Source of the DNA: Phellopilus nigrolimitatus
Lineage: Eukaryota > Basidiomycota > Agaricomycetes > Hymenochaetales > Hymenochaetaceae
DNA length: 64,000 nucleotides
Reading direction: 5' to 3'
Assembly (NCBI GenBank): GCA_021029095.1
Contig: JAJOHG010000008.1
Coordinates: 496,001 to 560,000, forward strand
The stretch's first letter is position 1, and each line of letters begins with the position of its first letter. Made by a program: the position numbers and the translations under genes. Below are positions 32,742 to 44,917 of the stretch, one piece after another. The notes under the pieces are model-generated. The model worked only from the letters and a program-made list of their open reading frames with translations. It searched no databases and was not told where the DNA came from.

Positions 32742-33149
32742 GGCCTTCGGCCGTTTTCTTATCTTTGAAGAGTCGGCGGTCTCTTGCATTTGTTTTTCTT
32801 GTCTAACGTATTATCTCGGAGCAAACCTAACATTAGCACACCTTTTTTTTTGTTCATTTCTGTCTTGTGGCATAGATTGATTTGCAAAGCTCTTACGGAC
32901 GTTCTGTGTATTCGCGGCACCTTGCTTTCTTGCTTATTGTAGCGACTCCTATTTGTTTTCTCTTCTCTTAGTAACCTAGTGTACAACAGCATACATACAC
33001 GTAGCAGGAATATACAGCATCAGCTCCGTTTCAAAACGCACGCGCGCGCACAAAACAGTTCTCGGCTTCAAAAGCGGCGGCCCCCCGCCTGGGTCTCCGC
33101 GTCGGTGAGCGGGACGTACTGACGGGCAAACGCACGACGAAAATCAGCC
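32742..33149. other. Convergent 3' intergenic region
   Basis: About 400 bases between two stops, T-rich then CG-repeat rich (ACGCGCGCGC near 33040). No gene seen. Confidence 0.5.
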
Positions 33150-33986
33150 TCAGAACCGCATCGAAACGCGCGGAAACAGTGCGCTCACCATGACGCCGAG
33201 GAGCGGCGTCTCCGTCACGCGGCCCTCCGCGTCCTTGTCGACCCGTATAATCGTCTGCGTGCCCGTGCCGACGGGCACGAACATGCGCCCGGGCGCCTTC
33301 AGCTGGGCGACGAGCGCGGCGGGCACCGCGGGCGCCGCCGCGCCGACGTGGATTGCGTCGTACGGCGCGCGCGGCGCGTGCCCCGCGCGCCCGTCGCCCG
33401 CGACGACCTCGATGCGCCCCGCGTCGAGCGCGGCGCCGAGCCCGTCCGCGCGCAGGTTGGCGAGGGAGTGCGCGGCGAGCGGCGCCATGTGCTCGATGCC
33501 CACGACGGTGCCCGCTGCGCCGGAGCCGGCGCCGGCGCCGCTGACGAGGTGGTGGAAGAGCGCGCAGGTGTAGCCCGAGCCGCTCCCCACGTCGAGCACG
33601 GACGCGCCCGGCGTGAGGAAGGGGAGGAGGTGCTTCGCCGCTTCTGCGTGCTGCGTGCGCCGCGGCGTGGGTGAGCGGGGGCGGGCTTCGCTTCCTCTCT
33701 CAGCGGGGGGCTCACCATGTGTGGGGCGGAGATGGTCGCGTTGCACATGATCGCCCTAGCCGCGCACGAGACGCGCATTTCAGATCTCCGCGCAGGAACA
33801 AGGGCAGGGGCGGGGGGCGGCTTACTGGGGCGCGTCGACGTACGCGTCGCGCTTATCAGACACGTAGTGCGCGCGGTCGACCTCCCTAAACGCCGCCGCG
33901 AGGCGCGCGTCGTCGGGGATGAGCCCGGCGTCGCGCATGTTCTGGATGAGCTGCTCGTTCGTGCTGCCGCTGCACGTGTATGCCAT
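33150..33986 (-). CDS. Protein-L-isoaspartate O-methyltransferase
   Basis: SAM-dependent methyltransferase that repairs isoaspartyl residues in damaged proteins. The N-terminal exon reads MAYTCSGSTNEQLIQNMRDA, GLIPDDARLAAAFREVDRAH and YVSDKRDAYVDAPQ. The middle exon gives NATISAPHM, and the last has HAEAAKHLLPFLTPGASVLD, motif I VGSGSGYTCALF, GIEHMAPLAAHSLANLRADG, motif II-like YDAIHVGAAAP and the C-terminal PGRMFVPVGTGTQ with VMVSALFPRVSMRF. All hallmark segments are present. The ATG at 33986 gives the usual PIMT start. An in-frame ATG at 34073 adds MNTLRHLASTPFTAGSKSTI plus KAAPRGARK, free of acidic residues, so a mitochondrial form from a second start is possible. Very GC-rich, like its left neighbours. 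Confidence 0.93.
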
Positions 33987-34073
33987 CTTGCGGGCGCCGC
34001 GCGGCGCTGCCTTTATAGTAGATTTGCTGCCTGCGGTGAAGGGCGTTGATGCGAGGTGGCGGAGTGTGTTCAT

Positions 34074-36204
34074 GCGCGGGTCATTGCAGACGTCATCGAT
34101 GGCAGGCTGTGGTTGGGTTACATAACGGCGGACTACATAATTTCTTGCCCCGTCGATTTTTTTTTGATTTTTTTTTTTTGCAATCAAAGCTCCTTCCACG
34201 GCTTCAGAATTCGGTGCTCTTTGCTTGTCTTTGCTCAAGGAAAGTGCAGCTGTGAGAGAAAGGGCCGACGAGCTGTTAGTACTGCAGTTGGACTTATGCT
34301 AATGCACGCCAGGGACATCCTTAGGTTATGGAAATGCCCTGTCATGGGAACATGTAAGGAAACAGAATATATCTGTCAAGTACCGAATGTTATGCGGTGA
34401 AAGCGCCTCTCATAATGCGTATCTTTATAAAATTTGCTGCAATTAAGTATGCATTTTGAGCTTTATGCACTATCTTACATTTATTTCCCACCTACCGACT
34501 CAGTGGAAGCTTCAGTCTATGCATCATGAGGTGTATGTATTTGCAGAAGCTTTGACTGTAGGTACTGCATAGTCGCTCCGATTCCTAAGATTCCGAGCTT
34601 TTCGCGCCGACCCGCTTTTGCGAAGCAATACAGGCACGCAGCCCAGGAAGGCCTAAAACAACGGCTTCGTCGCCCGTCCGTGACCGCGGAGGCTAAACCA
34701 AAGGCATCGATGATTCGTCCGCGGTTCGCGACGTCAAAAGTCGCCCTCTTTATCAGCGACGAGGCTGCTAGCCGCCCGCCTTATTCGTGCCTATTTGCAC
34801 CCGCCTTCTGCAGATGAACCCTCCAGAAAGCCCGAAATAAACGGCCGTATCGGCCCGCCTAGATTAGAGGTCTTACCCGGAGACGCCGTCTTCGTCAGAC
34901 GGTGCTCCGGTCGCACCAAGTCTGCCTTCTCGAGCCGGCGGAAGTCGCTGGACACAGAAGCACGGAGCTCAAGATTCCGTACCTGCAAATCTCCCATCGA
35001 GAATGTTCCTGAGATTCTAACAGAGTTCGAGTGGTCGAAAATGCTGCGTTGGCATTCATAAGCTGTCTCACATGCGTATTATCTTTGTGTGAATATTGCG
35101 TCAGCAGTAGAATGAAGGTGGGCAAGACAACGCTCCAGAAGGCGTGGTGATATTAGTTGGTACGGAGAGGAAACGGCGAAATAGAAGCTTCAGACCAGTA
35201 ATCATGGCCAATAAGTAAGCGTGGAAGAAGGAGGGCACAATAAGCAAGCTTGAAACGAGGCAAAACCGCCGACAACGTACGTTATAGTCTGCCGATAGTT
35301 TTCCAAGCCTCAGTCAGAACAAACGGACGGATGTGTTTTACGCTTGTACGGCGGTAGTGCAATCATTTAGCTAAAACATACATACCAAGATGCTCAAACG
35401 TTGTCATATACGTATGCCCCATTGCCAGCGTTCCGTGAATGTTATGAGTTCGGTATGTAATAGGCGGGCAGCGACTATCGGAGAAGAACACGGCTCCGAG
35501 GAGACACCCAGAAACACTGCACATACTGACTGTGTCATATTGGCGTAGAAAGGACCGGAAGAATCGGATTCGAAGGCTTCAGTGCGTAAAATTATTCATC
35601 CTACATAGATGGCGTCTTGACTCGCTGCTAGCTTAGGGTGCGGATCGAGTCAAGTCCGGGCCCAAATTTGAAGCTAACATTAGACGATTTTCAGGGAAAA
35701 CCGATTTGAAACAGTGAGGCATATTGCATAGGTATGAGGGGGGGGATGCGATTGCAAATCTGCTGCAAGATTCAATTCGTTATCAACGTCATGAAAAGAG
35801 GTGTGCGAAGCCAGCGGCGCTCGGGCCTCGGTGTCTTCAATGCCGATGCCCGAAGTGGATAACCCGGATGTGACGTAATTATGATCGCCGATCCTTTCAT
35901 GGAAAACTTTCAGGAAAATAACTTTACTAAAAAAACACACCCTTGTCGTATTTTGCTCCGATTCTCGAATTTTGAGACGCTCCATGGCCAATGGAGCACG
36001 TTGGCCCCCTATGAATAAGCCCTCGGACGCTTCCCCTTTTCCGAGCAGCTATCGGTCAGCGTGGATCGATTGTCAGCCACTCGACATGGAGAACGTATAA
36101 ATTCAGGCCTGTCAGCCTTTTCTCGACAACAGATAAACGCCCTCGAGTCTTCCCCCAGCTTTTCCTCGCACTCCTTAACTCGATCCACTTTCAGACCCTT
36201 TGCC
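34074..36204. other. 2.1 kb intergenic region, no gene seen
   Basis: Between two divergent genes, so it contains two promoters. T-rich runs near 34156-34180. ORFs such as 34795-35061 have no recognisable motif. TATA box at the right end is listed separately. Confidence 0.45.
36096..36103 (+). promoter_or_regulatory. TATA box of the cinnamyl-alcohol-type dehydrogenase
   Basis: TATAAATT, about 100 bases before the ATG at 36205, followed by a C/T-rich leader. Good core-promoter arrangement. Confidence 0.55.
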
Positions 36205-37723
36205 ATGTCGCAGAAAACATTTACTGGATACGGCATCACTGGTATGTCCTCCCGCTCGTCGAGTTGCTTCAAACCCCTCTTAATTCAACAATCCTTCAGA
36301 TGCGGATAAATGGTCGGACTTCAGCCTCGTCGAGTATCCGTCCAAGAACTGGGAGGAGACAGACGTCGAAATCGCCATCACGCACTGCGGGTATGTTCTT
36401 TCTTTCGACGGCTTATCTGCTTTCCCTCACGGTATCGACCGTTGTTCTGCTTCGCAGTGTCTGTGGCTCCGACGTCCACACACTCTCCGCAGGCTGGGGC
36501 GCGATCCCCGTTCCCCTTGTCGTCGGGTAGGAAAACTTGTTATTTTGTAGCGACTTTTCGATGCTAACCTACCGATTCTCGCCGAAAGACATGAAATCGT
36601 CGGCAAAGCTGTGCGCGTCGGCTCGCAGGTGAAGTCCGGTATTAAAGTCGGCGACCGCGTCGGCGTCGGCGCCCAGGTCGCGTCGTGCTACTCCTGCAAG
36701 CATTGCAAGTCCGACAACGAGAACTACTGCAAGCAGAGAATCCTTACCTACGTGCGCCATTCTGTCGCCGTTGTTTTTCTGTGCTCGGTTTGTCTTATAC
36801 TTTCCCTGCATTTCAGAACGGCAAGCACCCGGATGGCGTGCGCACGATGGGCGGCTACTCCACTGGCATCGTCGCCCACGAGCAGTACGTTTTCCCGATC
36901 CCGGACGGCATCGAGTCTGCAGACGCGGCGTCGATGCTTTGCGCTGGTCTGACGGTCTTCTCGCCCCTTATCCGTAACGGAGCTGGACCGGGAAAGAAGG
37001 TCGGGATCATCGGTATTGGCGGCCTGGTAAGTTAAATTAGCCTTCCACACGCCGAATTATATTCCCTGACTTCTTTGTTTCTTCGGCGACCGGTAGGGAC
37101 ACTATGCCATCCTGTTCGCGAAGGCACTCGGCTGCGAGGTCTACGCGTTCTCGCACAGCACGTCGAAGAAGGAGGACGCGCTGAAGATGGGCGCGGACCG
37201 CTTCGTCATAACGTCGGAGCAGGGCTTCCACGCGAAGCACACGATGGCGCTGGACCTCATCATCTCGACGCGCGACGCAACAGCCGGGTTCCCGTTCGAC
37301 GAATTCCTCTCGTCAGTATCTCGCTCTCCGTTCTTCCTGCTCTACGCGTCGAGGTACTTACTATAGCGTGATTCAGGATGCTCGACGTGTACGGAAAGTT
37401 TATCACTGTGGGCATACCGGACGATAAGTTCCCTCCCTTGGGCGCCTTCACGCTCGTGGCGAACGCGAACACCATCGGCGGCTCGTACATCGGCTCGAAG
37501 AAAGATGCGACGGCAATGCTCGAACTCGCCGCGGAAAAGGGGGTGAAGCCCTGGTTAGCAGATCAGCTCCACCCTGACTAATTTGACCTCCCGCTGACCT
37601 ACCTGTATTGCTGTGTTTAGGATTGAGGTGCTCTCGATGAAGGACGCGAAGAAGGCTGTCGAAGGCATGTGGAACGGCAAGCCGCGCTACCGCTATGTTC
37701 TCGAGCAGGACATCAATGTCTGA
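36205..37723 (+). CDS. NADP-dependent alcohol dehydrogenase, cinnamyl alcohol dehydrogenase (ADH6/7) type
   Basis: Zinc MDR enzyme that reduces aldehydes, including aromatic ones, to alcohols with NADPH. Exons read MSQKTFTGYGIT, DADKWSDFSLVEYPSKNWEE, TDVEIAITHCGVCGSDVHTL (catalytic Cys) with SAGWG, then GHEIVGKAV and the structural zinc lobe CYSCKHCKSDNENYC with four Cys. A further exon gives HPDGVRTMGGYSTGIVAHEQ and ESADAASMLCAGLTVFSPLI. The nucleotide motif GIIGIGGL continues after an intron as GHYAILFAKALGCEVYAFSH and STSKKEDALKMGADRFV, where the Ser/Lys pattern favours NADPH. The end is VLEQDINV, TGA at 37721. About eight introns. In wood-decay fungi such enzymes help detoxify lignin-derived aldehydes; that role is inference. 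Confidence 0.93.
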
Positions 37724-38365
37724 GTATGCATAGACTGCCGAGGAACAGACTAGACGAACTGCACATATTTTTATCAAACACACAGCCTAGAGTGTTCTAC
37801 ATGTTGTATATGTCTATCATAACATAATATTAGAAGCGATCGTATTTTCACTCTCGTCTTATTATTTTCCACAGTCTTCTTCCTATTCAAGGAAGCAGCC
37901 AATACCGACTCGTCAATTCACGACAAGCTACGCATGTCATGGAACCTGAGATCACCGAGCACGTTGCTAAATATGCTCGGCCGACTTTGCGAGGATAACC
38001 GTCGACCACCCGGGGGCGGTCTTATATGTTGAATGTCTTTGAATTAGAAGTTGGACCCACACGTTGAAACTCCGATGCTGCATGGGGCGACAAGGAGAGC
38101 CCGTGTCCATGAATATATGGCAAACAGTTTGGCTCATTTTTGAGCTGAGTGATTTGTATGCTAGGTAACGTTAAGTACAAAATAAAGGGCTCTGCTGCTG
38201 AAGTCGGTCTCAGATAGTTATTTCGATGTCATTTTATATTTGATTTGAGGCGAAAATGGAATATGGATTATGAAATAAAACAACAATGGAACAATGCAAT
38301 CAGGCTTCGGGTAATAATATCTCAGACGAGGAACTGCCTCGGAAAAATAGCTGACAACAGCATAA
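37724..38365. other. Intergenic, no protein gene seen
   Basis: About 640 bases between the dehydrogenase stop and the tRNA-Ala. AT-rich toward 38250. Nothing else recognised. Confidence 0.5.
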
Positions 38366-38437
38366 TGGAACAATGGCGGATTGAACGCCAGACTTCTTCG
38401 ATGCAAACGAAGCACTCTACCACTGAGTTATTGCCCC
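38366..38437 (-). tRNA. tRNA-Ala (anticodon UGC)
   Basis: Complete intronless cloverleaf on the minus strand. The acceptor stem GGGGCAA pairs with TTGTTCC and includes G3:U70, the alanine identity pair. D stem ACTC/GAGT, anticodon stem CTTCG/CGAAG with loop TTTGCAT (anticodon TGC), T stem TGGCG/CGCCA with loop TTCAATC, discriminator A. Confidence 0.93.
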
Positions 38438-38775
38438 CTACCGAGGAACCGATTGATTTTGTCTTGATAGCTCTACTCAAGGTTTGTGGGGAAATGGAAA
38501 AGAATATCTGGATTGCTGAGTCACATTGTGTGGCTGTGCTTTGTGGCACGTCGATCTTTTACTTACTATAAATGTAGTTGTCAAATGGCGAAATCCGAGG
38601 ACATCACAATCGGATCGCCAGCTGGCACTAATGTGCTGATTGGCTCCGCCTTCAGCTGGTTCACATGCTACTAAGTCGACATCTTTATGCTCAGTACCTT
38701 CGTCCTACAGCGTCACATTCGCAGTGCGGCAACCGACTTCTAAGCCATCTGTCTCGTTTCCGATTTCATTCAACT
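38438..38775. promoter_or_regulatory. Region between tRNA-Ala and aminopeptidase P
   Basis: About 340 bases. Contains the upstream side of the tRNA (its own promoters are internal) and the aminopeptidase promoter; no TATA box near the ATG. Confidence 0.4.
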
Positions 38776-41700
38776 ATGGCGAGCGGACAGACTGTCGACA
38801 CATCTCGGAGACTAGCCGCGCTGAGGGAGCTCCTGGAACGCAAGACACCGAAAATCGATGTCTTCGTGGTTCCGAGCGAAGATGCCCGCAAGTCTTCTTT
38901 CTGATCATTCTCACCATCTGGAATGGATGGTTATGCTTAGTTATTGCAATCTTCATCAGACTTCAGCGAATATCCTTCTCGTAGTGATGAGCGCCGTGCT
39001 TTCATTTCAGGCTTCAACGGCTCAGCTGGTGAACTTGATAGCTTATTAATATCTCAATCCTCGGATCTCATATGTACTTTCGGTGTTAGGCTGCGCTGTG
39101 GTGACTGATAACAATGCCTACCTTTTCACGGACGGACGATACTTTCTCCAAGCGTCGCAGCAACTGGATAAGTAGGCCGAGATTTGAAAAGACAATCTCC
39201 TCTTTTTTTCGTTAATCATCATTTTTTCTCATAGGAATTGGACTTTGATGAAGCAAGGGCTTCCAGGTAAATTTCAAGCCCACGACGGAGAACTGTGTTT
39301 CTTAATATAAGCCAAAGATGTTCCTACGTGGCAAGAGTTCATTTCAACTGTGCGTCCAAAAAGGCAGTCTCTTCTAGCTCGGCCCTGACAGTGTCACAGA
39401 AACTGGAAAGCGGCAAGAGAATCGGAATAGATCCGAGCCTGATTTCTGCAGGTCGGCATTATATTCTGCCCTTACTGCTTTGTTCTACTTGTTGAGCCTG
39501 TACACCACAGCCGACGCCAAATCCCTCAGGGAATCGCTGCAGAAGAAAGATTCCGAGCTTGCGTCACTTGACAAGAACCCTGTAGATGTCGTTTGGGGAG
39601 ACGACAGACCTGCACGAATAAAGAACAAGGTCTTTCATCTTGACGTCAAGTACTCAGGTATGCTCATGAGCTTCTTTTGATCGGGTCAATGTAAACTTGA
39701 CGGGGACCCGTCATTCGCTCCTTAGGACGGTCGTCGCAGGAAAAGCTAACCGCGCTAAGAGAGCAGTTGACGAAGAAGAAAACCGTCGGTATGGTCGTGA
39801 ACATGCTCGACGAGGTCGCCTGGCTTTTCAACTTACGCGGCTCAGACATCGATTTCAATCCTGGTAACTAAATCAAGCACAAGCCTGCTAGCTAGAGCTG
39901 AACTTCGCCCCAGTTTTCCTTGCTTACGCGGTCGTTACGCTTGACAAGGCTGTGCTCTTTGTCGACAGCGAGCAAATTACTGATCCAGTCCGCGCCCATC
40001 TGGGTAAAGATGTCGAGATACAACCTTACGACTCGATTCTCAGCTACCTGAAGGAATTGAGCAACACTTTGGGGCTGAGCGAGAATAAGGTGACTTTATC
40101 GCTTGCTCTATCCCAGTGTGATTAGGCGGATACGAGCAGAAGGCTGACTTGTTTTCTTTACTCAGCGTTTCTTACTCGGCAATAACGCGAGCCTCGCTAT
40201 CGCTGACGCAATCGGAATCGTGAGTGCACGCGTTCTTTCTATCCCAACTTTACTTTTGCATCATTCGCTGATCTCGAGATTCTCATTATGTCTGTCTCAG
40301 GACAATGCTCTCACCTCTCCCTCGCCAGTCGCAGACGCTAAGGCCATCAAGAACAGCACGGAAATCACGGGCTTCCGCGAGTCACACGTCCGCGACGGCG
40401 CCGCTTTGGCGCGCTACTTTGCTTGGCTGGAGGCACAGCTGGACGCAGGTGCCCAGCTTTCAGAAAGCGAGGCCGCAGACAAATTGGCCGAGTACCGTTC
40501 GTGCGTTGATGCCTGTGTCTTTATTTCCTTCTTAGCTGAAAAGGTTATAGCGAGCTCGATTTGTTCAAGGGCTTGTCTTTCCCGACAATAAGCTCGACAG
40601 GTCCAAACGGCGGTAGGTGATGACGGCGCTTAGTTGTTAAATTGCGCTAAAAGTGCCGTCCTCAGCTATCATTCATTACGAGCCTGAGCCGGGGAACTGT
40701 GCGACTATCCGAAAAGATCAGGTCAGTCGCTGTAAGAATAGATTGAATTTAGACAGTTCATGGACGATAATTAGATATACCTCTGCGATTCTGGAGGTGA
40801 GGATAATTCGCCGCAGATAAATCACATTGATTCAACTACTCCGATACTCATTTATAGCTCAATTCATTGACGGCACGACTGACGTTACCAGGACATGGGT
40901 AAGGTTATGCCTCTTGAACAGCGGTCGCCGTTGGCTCGAAATTATTTATAGCATTTCGGGACCCCGACTGAAGAGGAAAAGCGAGCCTTTACGCGCGTCC
41001 TGCAAGGACACATTGCTATCGACACGCTGGTGTTTCCGAACGGGACGACTGGTAAGTTGTTGCTAGTAGCGTGCGGATCTATGTGCTTTTTCCTTAACGA
41101 ATTTCATCAGGATTTGCAATGTGAGACGGCTTTTTTTTTTCGTGTGTTGATCCAGTTTATAATCTGCGCGATCCGCAGAGACCCTATTGCGCGACTGCCA
41201 TTGTGGCAAGACGGACTTGGTTAGCGATCTGCCATTTTGCGTTTCTTCGCACCGGATATTAACATTCATTTTGCTTCTCAATGATAGATTACAGGTGAAT
41301 AAATAGAGCCCATGTTCACACGTCCTAAATACTAACCTTCACTAATTGGAAGGCATGGTACCGGGCATGGCGTCGGCCACTTTCTCAATGTCCACGAGGG
41401 GCCGCATGGAATCGGCCAGCGCATCGGTATGTTCGGGACCTTCGAAAAGCATGTTGCTTCTGCGCTGACATCCTCGGATAAATAAGCATATAACAACACC
41501 CCATTGAAGGCCGGCATGACGGTATCTAACGGTGCGTCTTGCAATTTATTTTATATTTTAGGAAGGCTGTATGAAACGCTCGACGTACTTACTCATATTG
41601 GGGAACCAGAACCTGGTTTTTACAAGGATGGCCATTTCGGTATTCGCATTGAAAATGTTGTTATCGTGCGCGAAGCACAGACCCCGAACAATTTCGGTGA

Positions 41701-42004
41701 CAAAGGGTATCTCAGTTTCGAGCACGTCACGATGGTGAGCTTTGCGATTACATCTTCCCCTCGTTCTTCCTCATGCTCTTAAGTCCCTCGGCCTATACTA
41801 TGCCACTGAGCCGATCTGATTCCTTTCCTTTCCATTATGCAGTGCCCGATCCAGACAAAGCTCGTCGCACAAGAGCTTCTTTCACCTGCGGAGCGCGTGT
41901 GGCTGAATGCGTACCACGAGGAAGTGCACGAGAAGATTGCCCCTCTGCTCGCAAACGACCCACGCGCGCTGGCCTGGCTTGCGCGCGAGTGCGCTGCGAT
42001 ATGA
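38776..42004 (+). CDS. Xaa-Pro aminopeptidase (aminopeptidase P, M24B)
   Basis: Cytosolic metalloprotease that removes the first residue before proline. Start [20 protein letters not shown]. The creatinase-like N-terminal domain reads [55 protein letters not shown] and further [12 protein letters not shown]. The pita-bread catalytic domain holds the metal ligands: Asp in [20 protein letters not shown] (two), His in [20 protein letters not shown], Glu in [20 protein letters not shown] and Glu in YLSFEHVTM. It ends [11 protein letters not shown] at 42002. About 20 introns, all of which restore frame when spliced by eye. The first uses a GC-AG boundary (GCAAGT donor at about 38889). All active-site residues are intact. 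Confidence 0.94.
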
Positions 42005-43550
42005 GCGCGCACCAGGCCCGCCGTTACTGGATTCGTGATGGATGGAAGTAGGGGAACGTGGGAGGGCGCGTTCCGTGGCGCATGAAACGCAGGACGGAGA
42101 AGTAGAAAGAAGATAGGAAGCAGATGGCGTATAGTACGGCAGCGCGCCTGCCAGCCATTCAACTCTCTTCGAGCAATAGGCAATGTCAAAGAGTGCTTTA
42201 TTTAACTCTAAGTCCGGCGCAGTCCCTTTCTGGTGGACGTGCGATCAACTGATGAAGATGGAGAAATTATGACGTGAGTGTGCATTCCCCGTTTCGGGAT
42301 CAGACGCGGGTGGTAGCTTGGAAACGAAGCATCTCACTCGGAGTTTACTCATACTTATTTCATATCCTCCTGAACCTCGTGAACGAAATGAAGGAGAAAA
42401 ATGTCTTCACCTTCGCTCTTTTCTGTCTCCCGTTTTGCTCCCTCACTCTAACCCTTCTCCGAACCTTACAACGCGCGTCTTCCGACGTCGTAACGCAGCA
42501 CATGCAATTATATCTTCTGGGTTCATGATGGGTTCGCCACGAAGAAGTGTTTCATACGCTTCCAAGCTTGTACTCGTCCGATACCAAAGAACTGCGGAGC
42601 TCCCAAGAGCCCTTCTCGGGCGTATCAGAGACATCAGAATAGCAAACCGCCTCGCCGCCCGTCTGGCCGCCCCACGAAGCCCATTGTCCTCCAGCACGTT
42701 GCGCGCCGGGTCCTGCATTGTGGCCCAAATGCAGCAGGGGCGCTAGGCCGCTTCGGGGCCTTCGGGACTTCTATCTCGAAGTTCAGACTCAGCGAGCCGC
42801 GGGACGCGTCGCGACGCGTCGCTTACGCGCGCGTCTCTTTGATATCGCCGTTCCCAGACGCGGACACGCCCGAGCAGTCACCCCACACGTCCGGATTCCC
42901 GCCCCTCGCATTTCCGTATTCACATCTGCCTTAATGCCGATTGGCCCCTCGGAAAATAGTACATGTATCGCGCGCGGCCATCTCAGGGGGCCGGCCGAGA
43001 AGCTGCCTCGCGGGCAGTCACATCAACTTGACTCCCTTTCCTAACGCAGATCCCTTGATGGCGCGCTATCGGCTCGTACCCTGATATTGTGTACTCAGCA
43101 CGTCTTGGTAACAAACAGAGTAAAGAAAGAAAGAAAAACACTAGAGGCACAATAGCGTCAATAAATATTCGACGAGGTTGTCGAGGGCAAAGGGAAATAA
43201 CAAGACAGTAGACTAATTTTAATGCATGTACAAGGCTGCGAAATAGCGAAGAGCAGACAGCAAGTGCGACGAAGGATATGGGTGCGCAGGAGACGGTAGG
43301 GTTCAGTTAGGAATCGATATTGGCGGACATGGGGGGTAGACGGGGGACTTGAGAGGGGAATATATACACGGGAAGGCCCGAAAGGGCACAAAATTACATA
43401 GCAAGATCGAAAGGGCAAATTAATGAGTGGGGCGTCGCAAAGATGAGCCGGAATTTCGAATAGCGAGAACGGTAGATAGAAATTACCAAGAAAAAACAGT
43501 AGTGCGTGAAAACGAATAAGAACGGGGTATCAAAAGCTGAGGCGGGTCTT
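42005..43550. other. Convergent 1.5 kb intergenic region
   Basis: Between the aminopeptidase stop and the Hsp20 stop. Contains a 91-codon minus frame (42718-42443) and a 108-codon plus frame (42718-43044) without recognisable motifs. The right part (43085-43500) is purine-rich on the plus strand and probably the Hsp20 3' UTR. Confidence 0.4.
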
Positions 43551-44917
43551 CTAGTCCGTGGGTGTGCACTCGGACTCGTCCTTGCTCGCCTGTGCGCCTG
43601 CAGGGTATCTGATGAAAAGGATGCCGTCCTCCATCGTCACTTTTACGCTATTGGGCTAGAGAGTCACGGACGGGAGGAAATGAATTGAAGTTGTTTCTTA
43701 GATCCGAAAAAGAAAGACGTGGGGACACAGGACGCACCTTCGTCTCTGGTGGGACGACTAGCACGCGCTTGAACTCGCCGAGCTTGCGCTCGTGCACCAT
43801 GTACCCGCTCACTGCCCCTCCTTCTCCGGTGGGCCCGCCCTCGGGAAGGAGGGGCCGCGAGCACCCGCGCACGATGAGTTGCGTGACGCGGCTACGCGGG
43901 CACACGCCGAGCGCGAGTCGTAGGTGTGCGCGCTTGACGCCCGGCAGCTCGAGCATGGCGGTCAGCGTGTTCGTCGCCGCGTTGAAGTGCACGTCCGTCC
44001 GAATCAGGTAGCGCCGGGGCTCGGAAGTCGATGTGGCAGGCGACGCGGCAGACAGCGATGATGGCGAGGTCTGCTGTGTTGGGCTTGAAAAAAAAGATGT
44101 GAATTAAACGAAATATGATCGGTGTAGTCAGTGAAGGGTGAAAAAAGAGCGGATGGTGAAAGCGAGCGCACCTTTGAACCGTATTTCCTGCCAGGATGGC
44201 GCCCTTGGCGACCTGCGTTTGTATTTTCGAGGTTGCACTCACATCGACAGCACCTGGTCCAGATACTGCACGGCGGTGATAAGGGTGCGCAGCGAGGCGC
44301 GCCTGGGCGCGAGCAGTCGCGGTTGCAGGTCTTTGTGCCTTGTCACCTTTCACACTTGAAAGCTCATGTAAGTCGAGCCACTTTCCCGGTGGTGGGACAC
44401 TCGAGACAGACTGTGGGGTGTCTTGCTGCTGTTGCTGCGTACCAGACATCTCTGTTGGGTTGTGTGTTGGAGTGCTCAAATTCGATGCCGGGCGAGAAGG
44501 TGTTTGCGCTTGCTTCTGTTGCGCTTGGGGGTAGGCTTGGATGTGGTTCCGGGCTTTCGATTGAGGCTGAGCAGGCTGTTGACGCGGACGTCGAAGTGGT
44601 CGCTCAATAAGTTGGATCACTTGCGGCGACTCGTACGTCTGAGTCTGAGCAGGCTGAGTCTCTGGCGGTGTCAGGGTTGCCACCGGGGATTGCATCTGCA
44701 TCTCTGTCGGCGTCGGGGTGTTGGAGCTTTGCTGTTGGTGTATCTGGCAGTGTTGCTGCATGGCGGGGCTCTGGGTATAGATTGCTGCTGATGCGGACGC
44801 GACTGCGGTAAGCTGGCCAGCGTCGTCCTGGATGTCCCACTGGAGGGTGTTGAAGGCGTCGAGCGGTGTTGCGGGGGCGGGCGAGTAGTGCTCAATGTAT
44901 GGGTACTGGAAGGACAT
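43551..44917 (-). CDS. Hsp20/alpha-crystallin protein with long Gln-rich N-terminus
   Basis: Small heat-shock chaperone that binds unfolding proteins. The N-terminal half starts MSFQYPYIEHYSPAPATPLD and is rich in Gln, Pro, Ser and Thr (TQQQQQDTPQS, QQHCQIHQQQ), much longer than in usual small Hsps. A first intron joins AGNTVQ to SPTQQTSPSS, then the alpha-crystallin domain begins: RRYLIRTDVHFNAATNTLTA, MLELPGVKRAHLRLALGV, LIVRGCSRP, an inserted Gly-rich loop PLLPEGGPTGEGGAV, and GYMVHERKLGEFKRVLVVPP. The last exon gives NSVKVTMEDGILFIRYPAG, including the C-terminal strand, and stops at 43551. The three exons splice in frame. A TATA box lies upstream. Function as a chaperone follows from the domain; the Gln-rich region is unusual. 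Confidence 0.88.

Noticed and set aside
42443..43044. ORFs on both strands in the aminopeptidase-Hsp20 gap
   Set aside because: Neither has a recognisable motif and the region lies between two convergent 3' ends.
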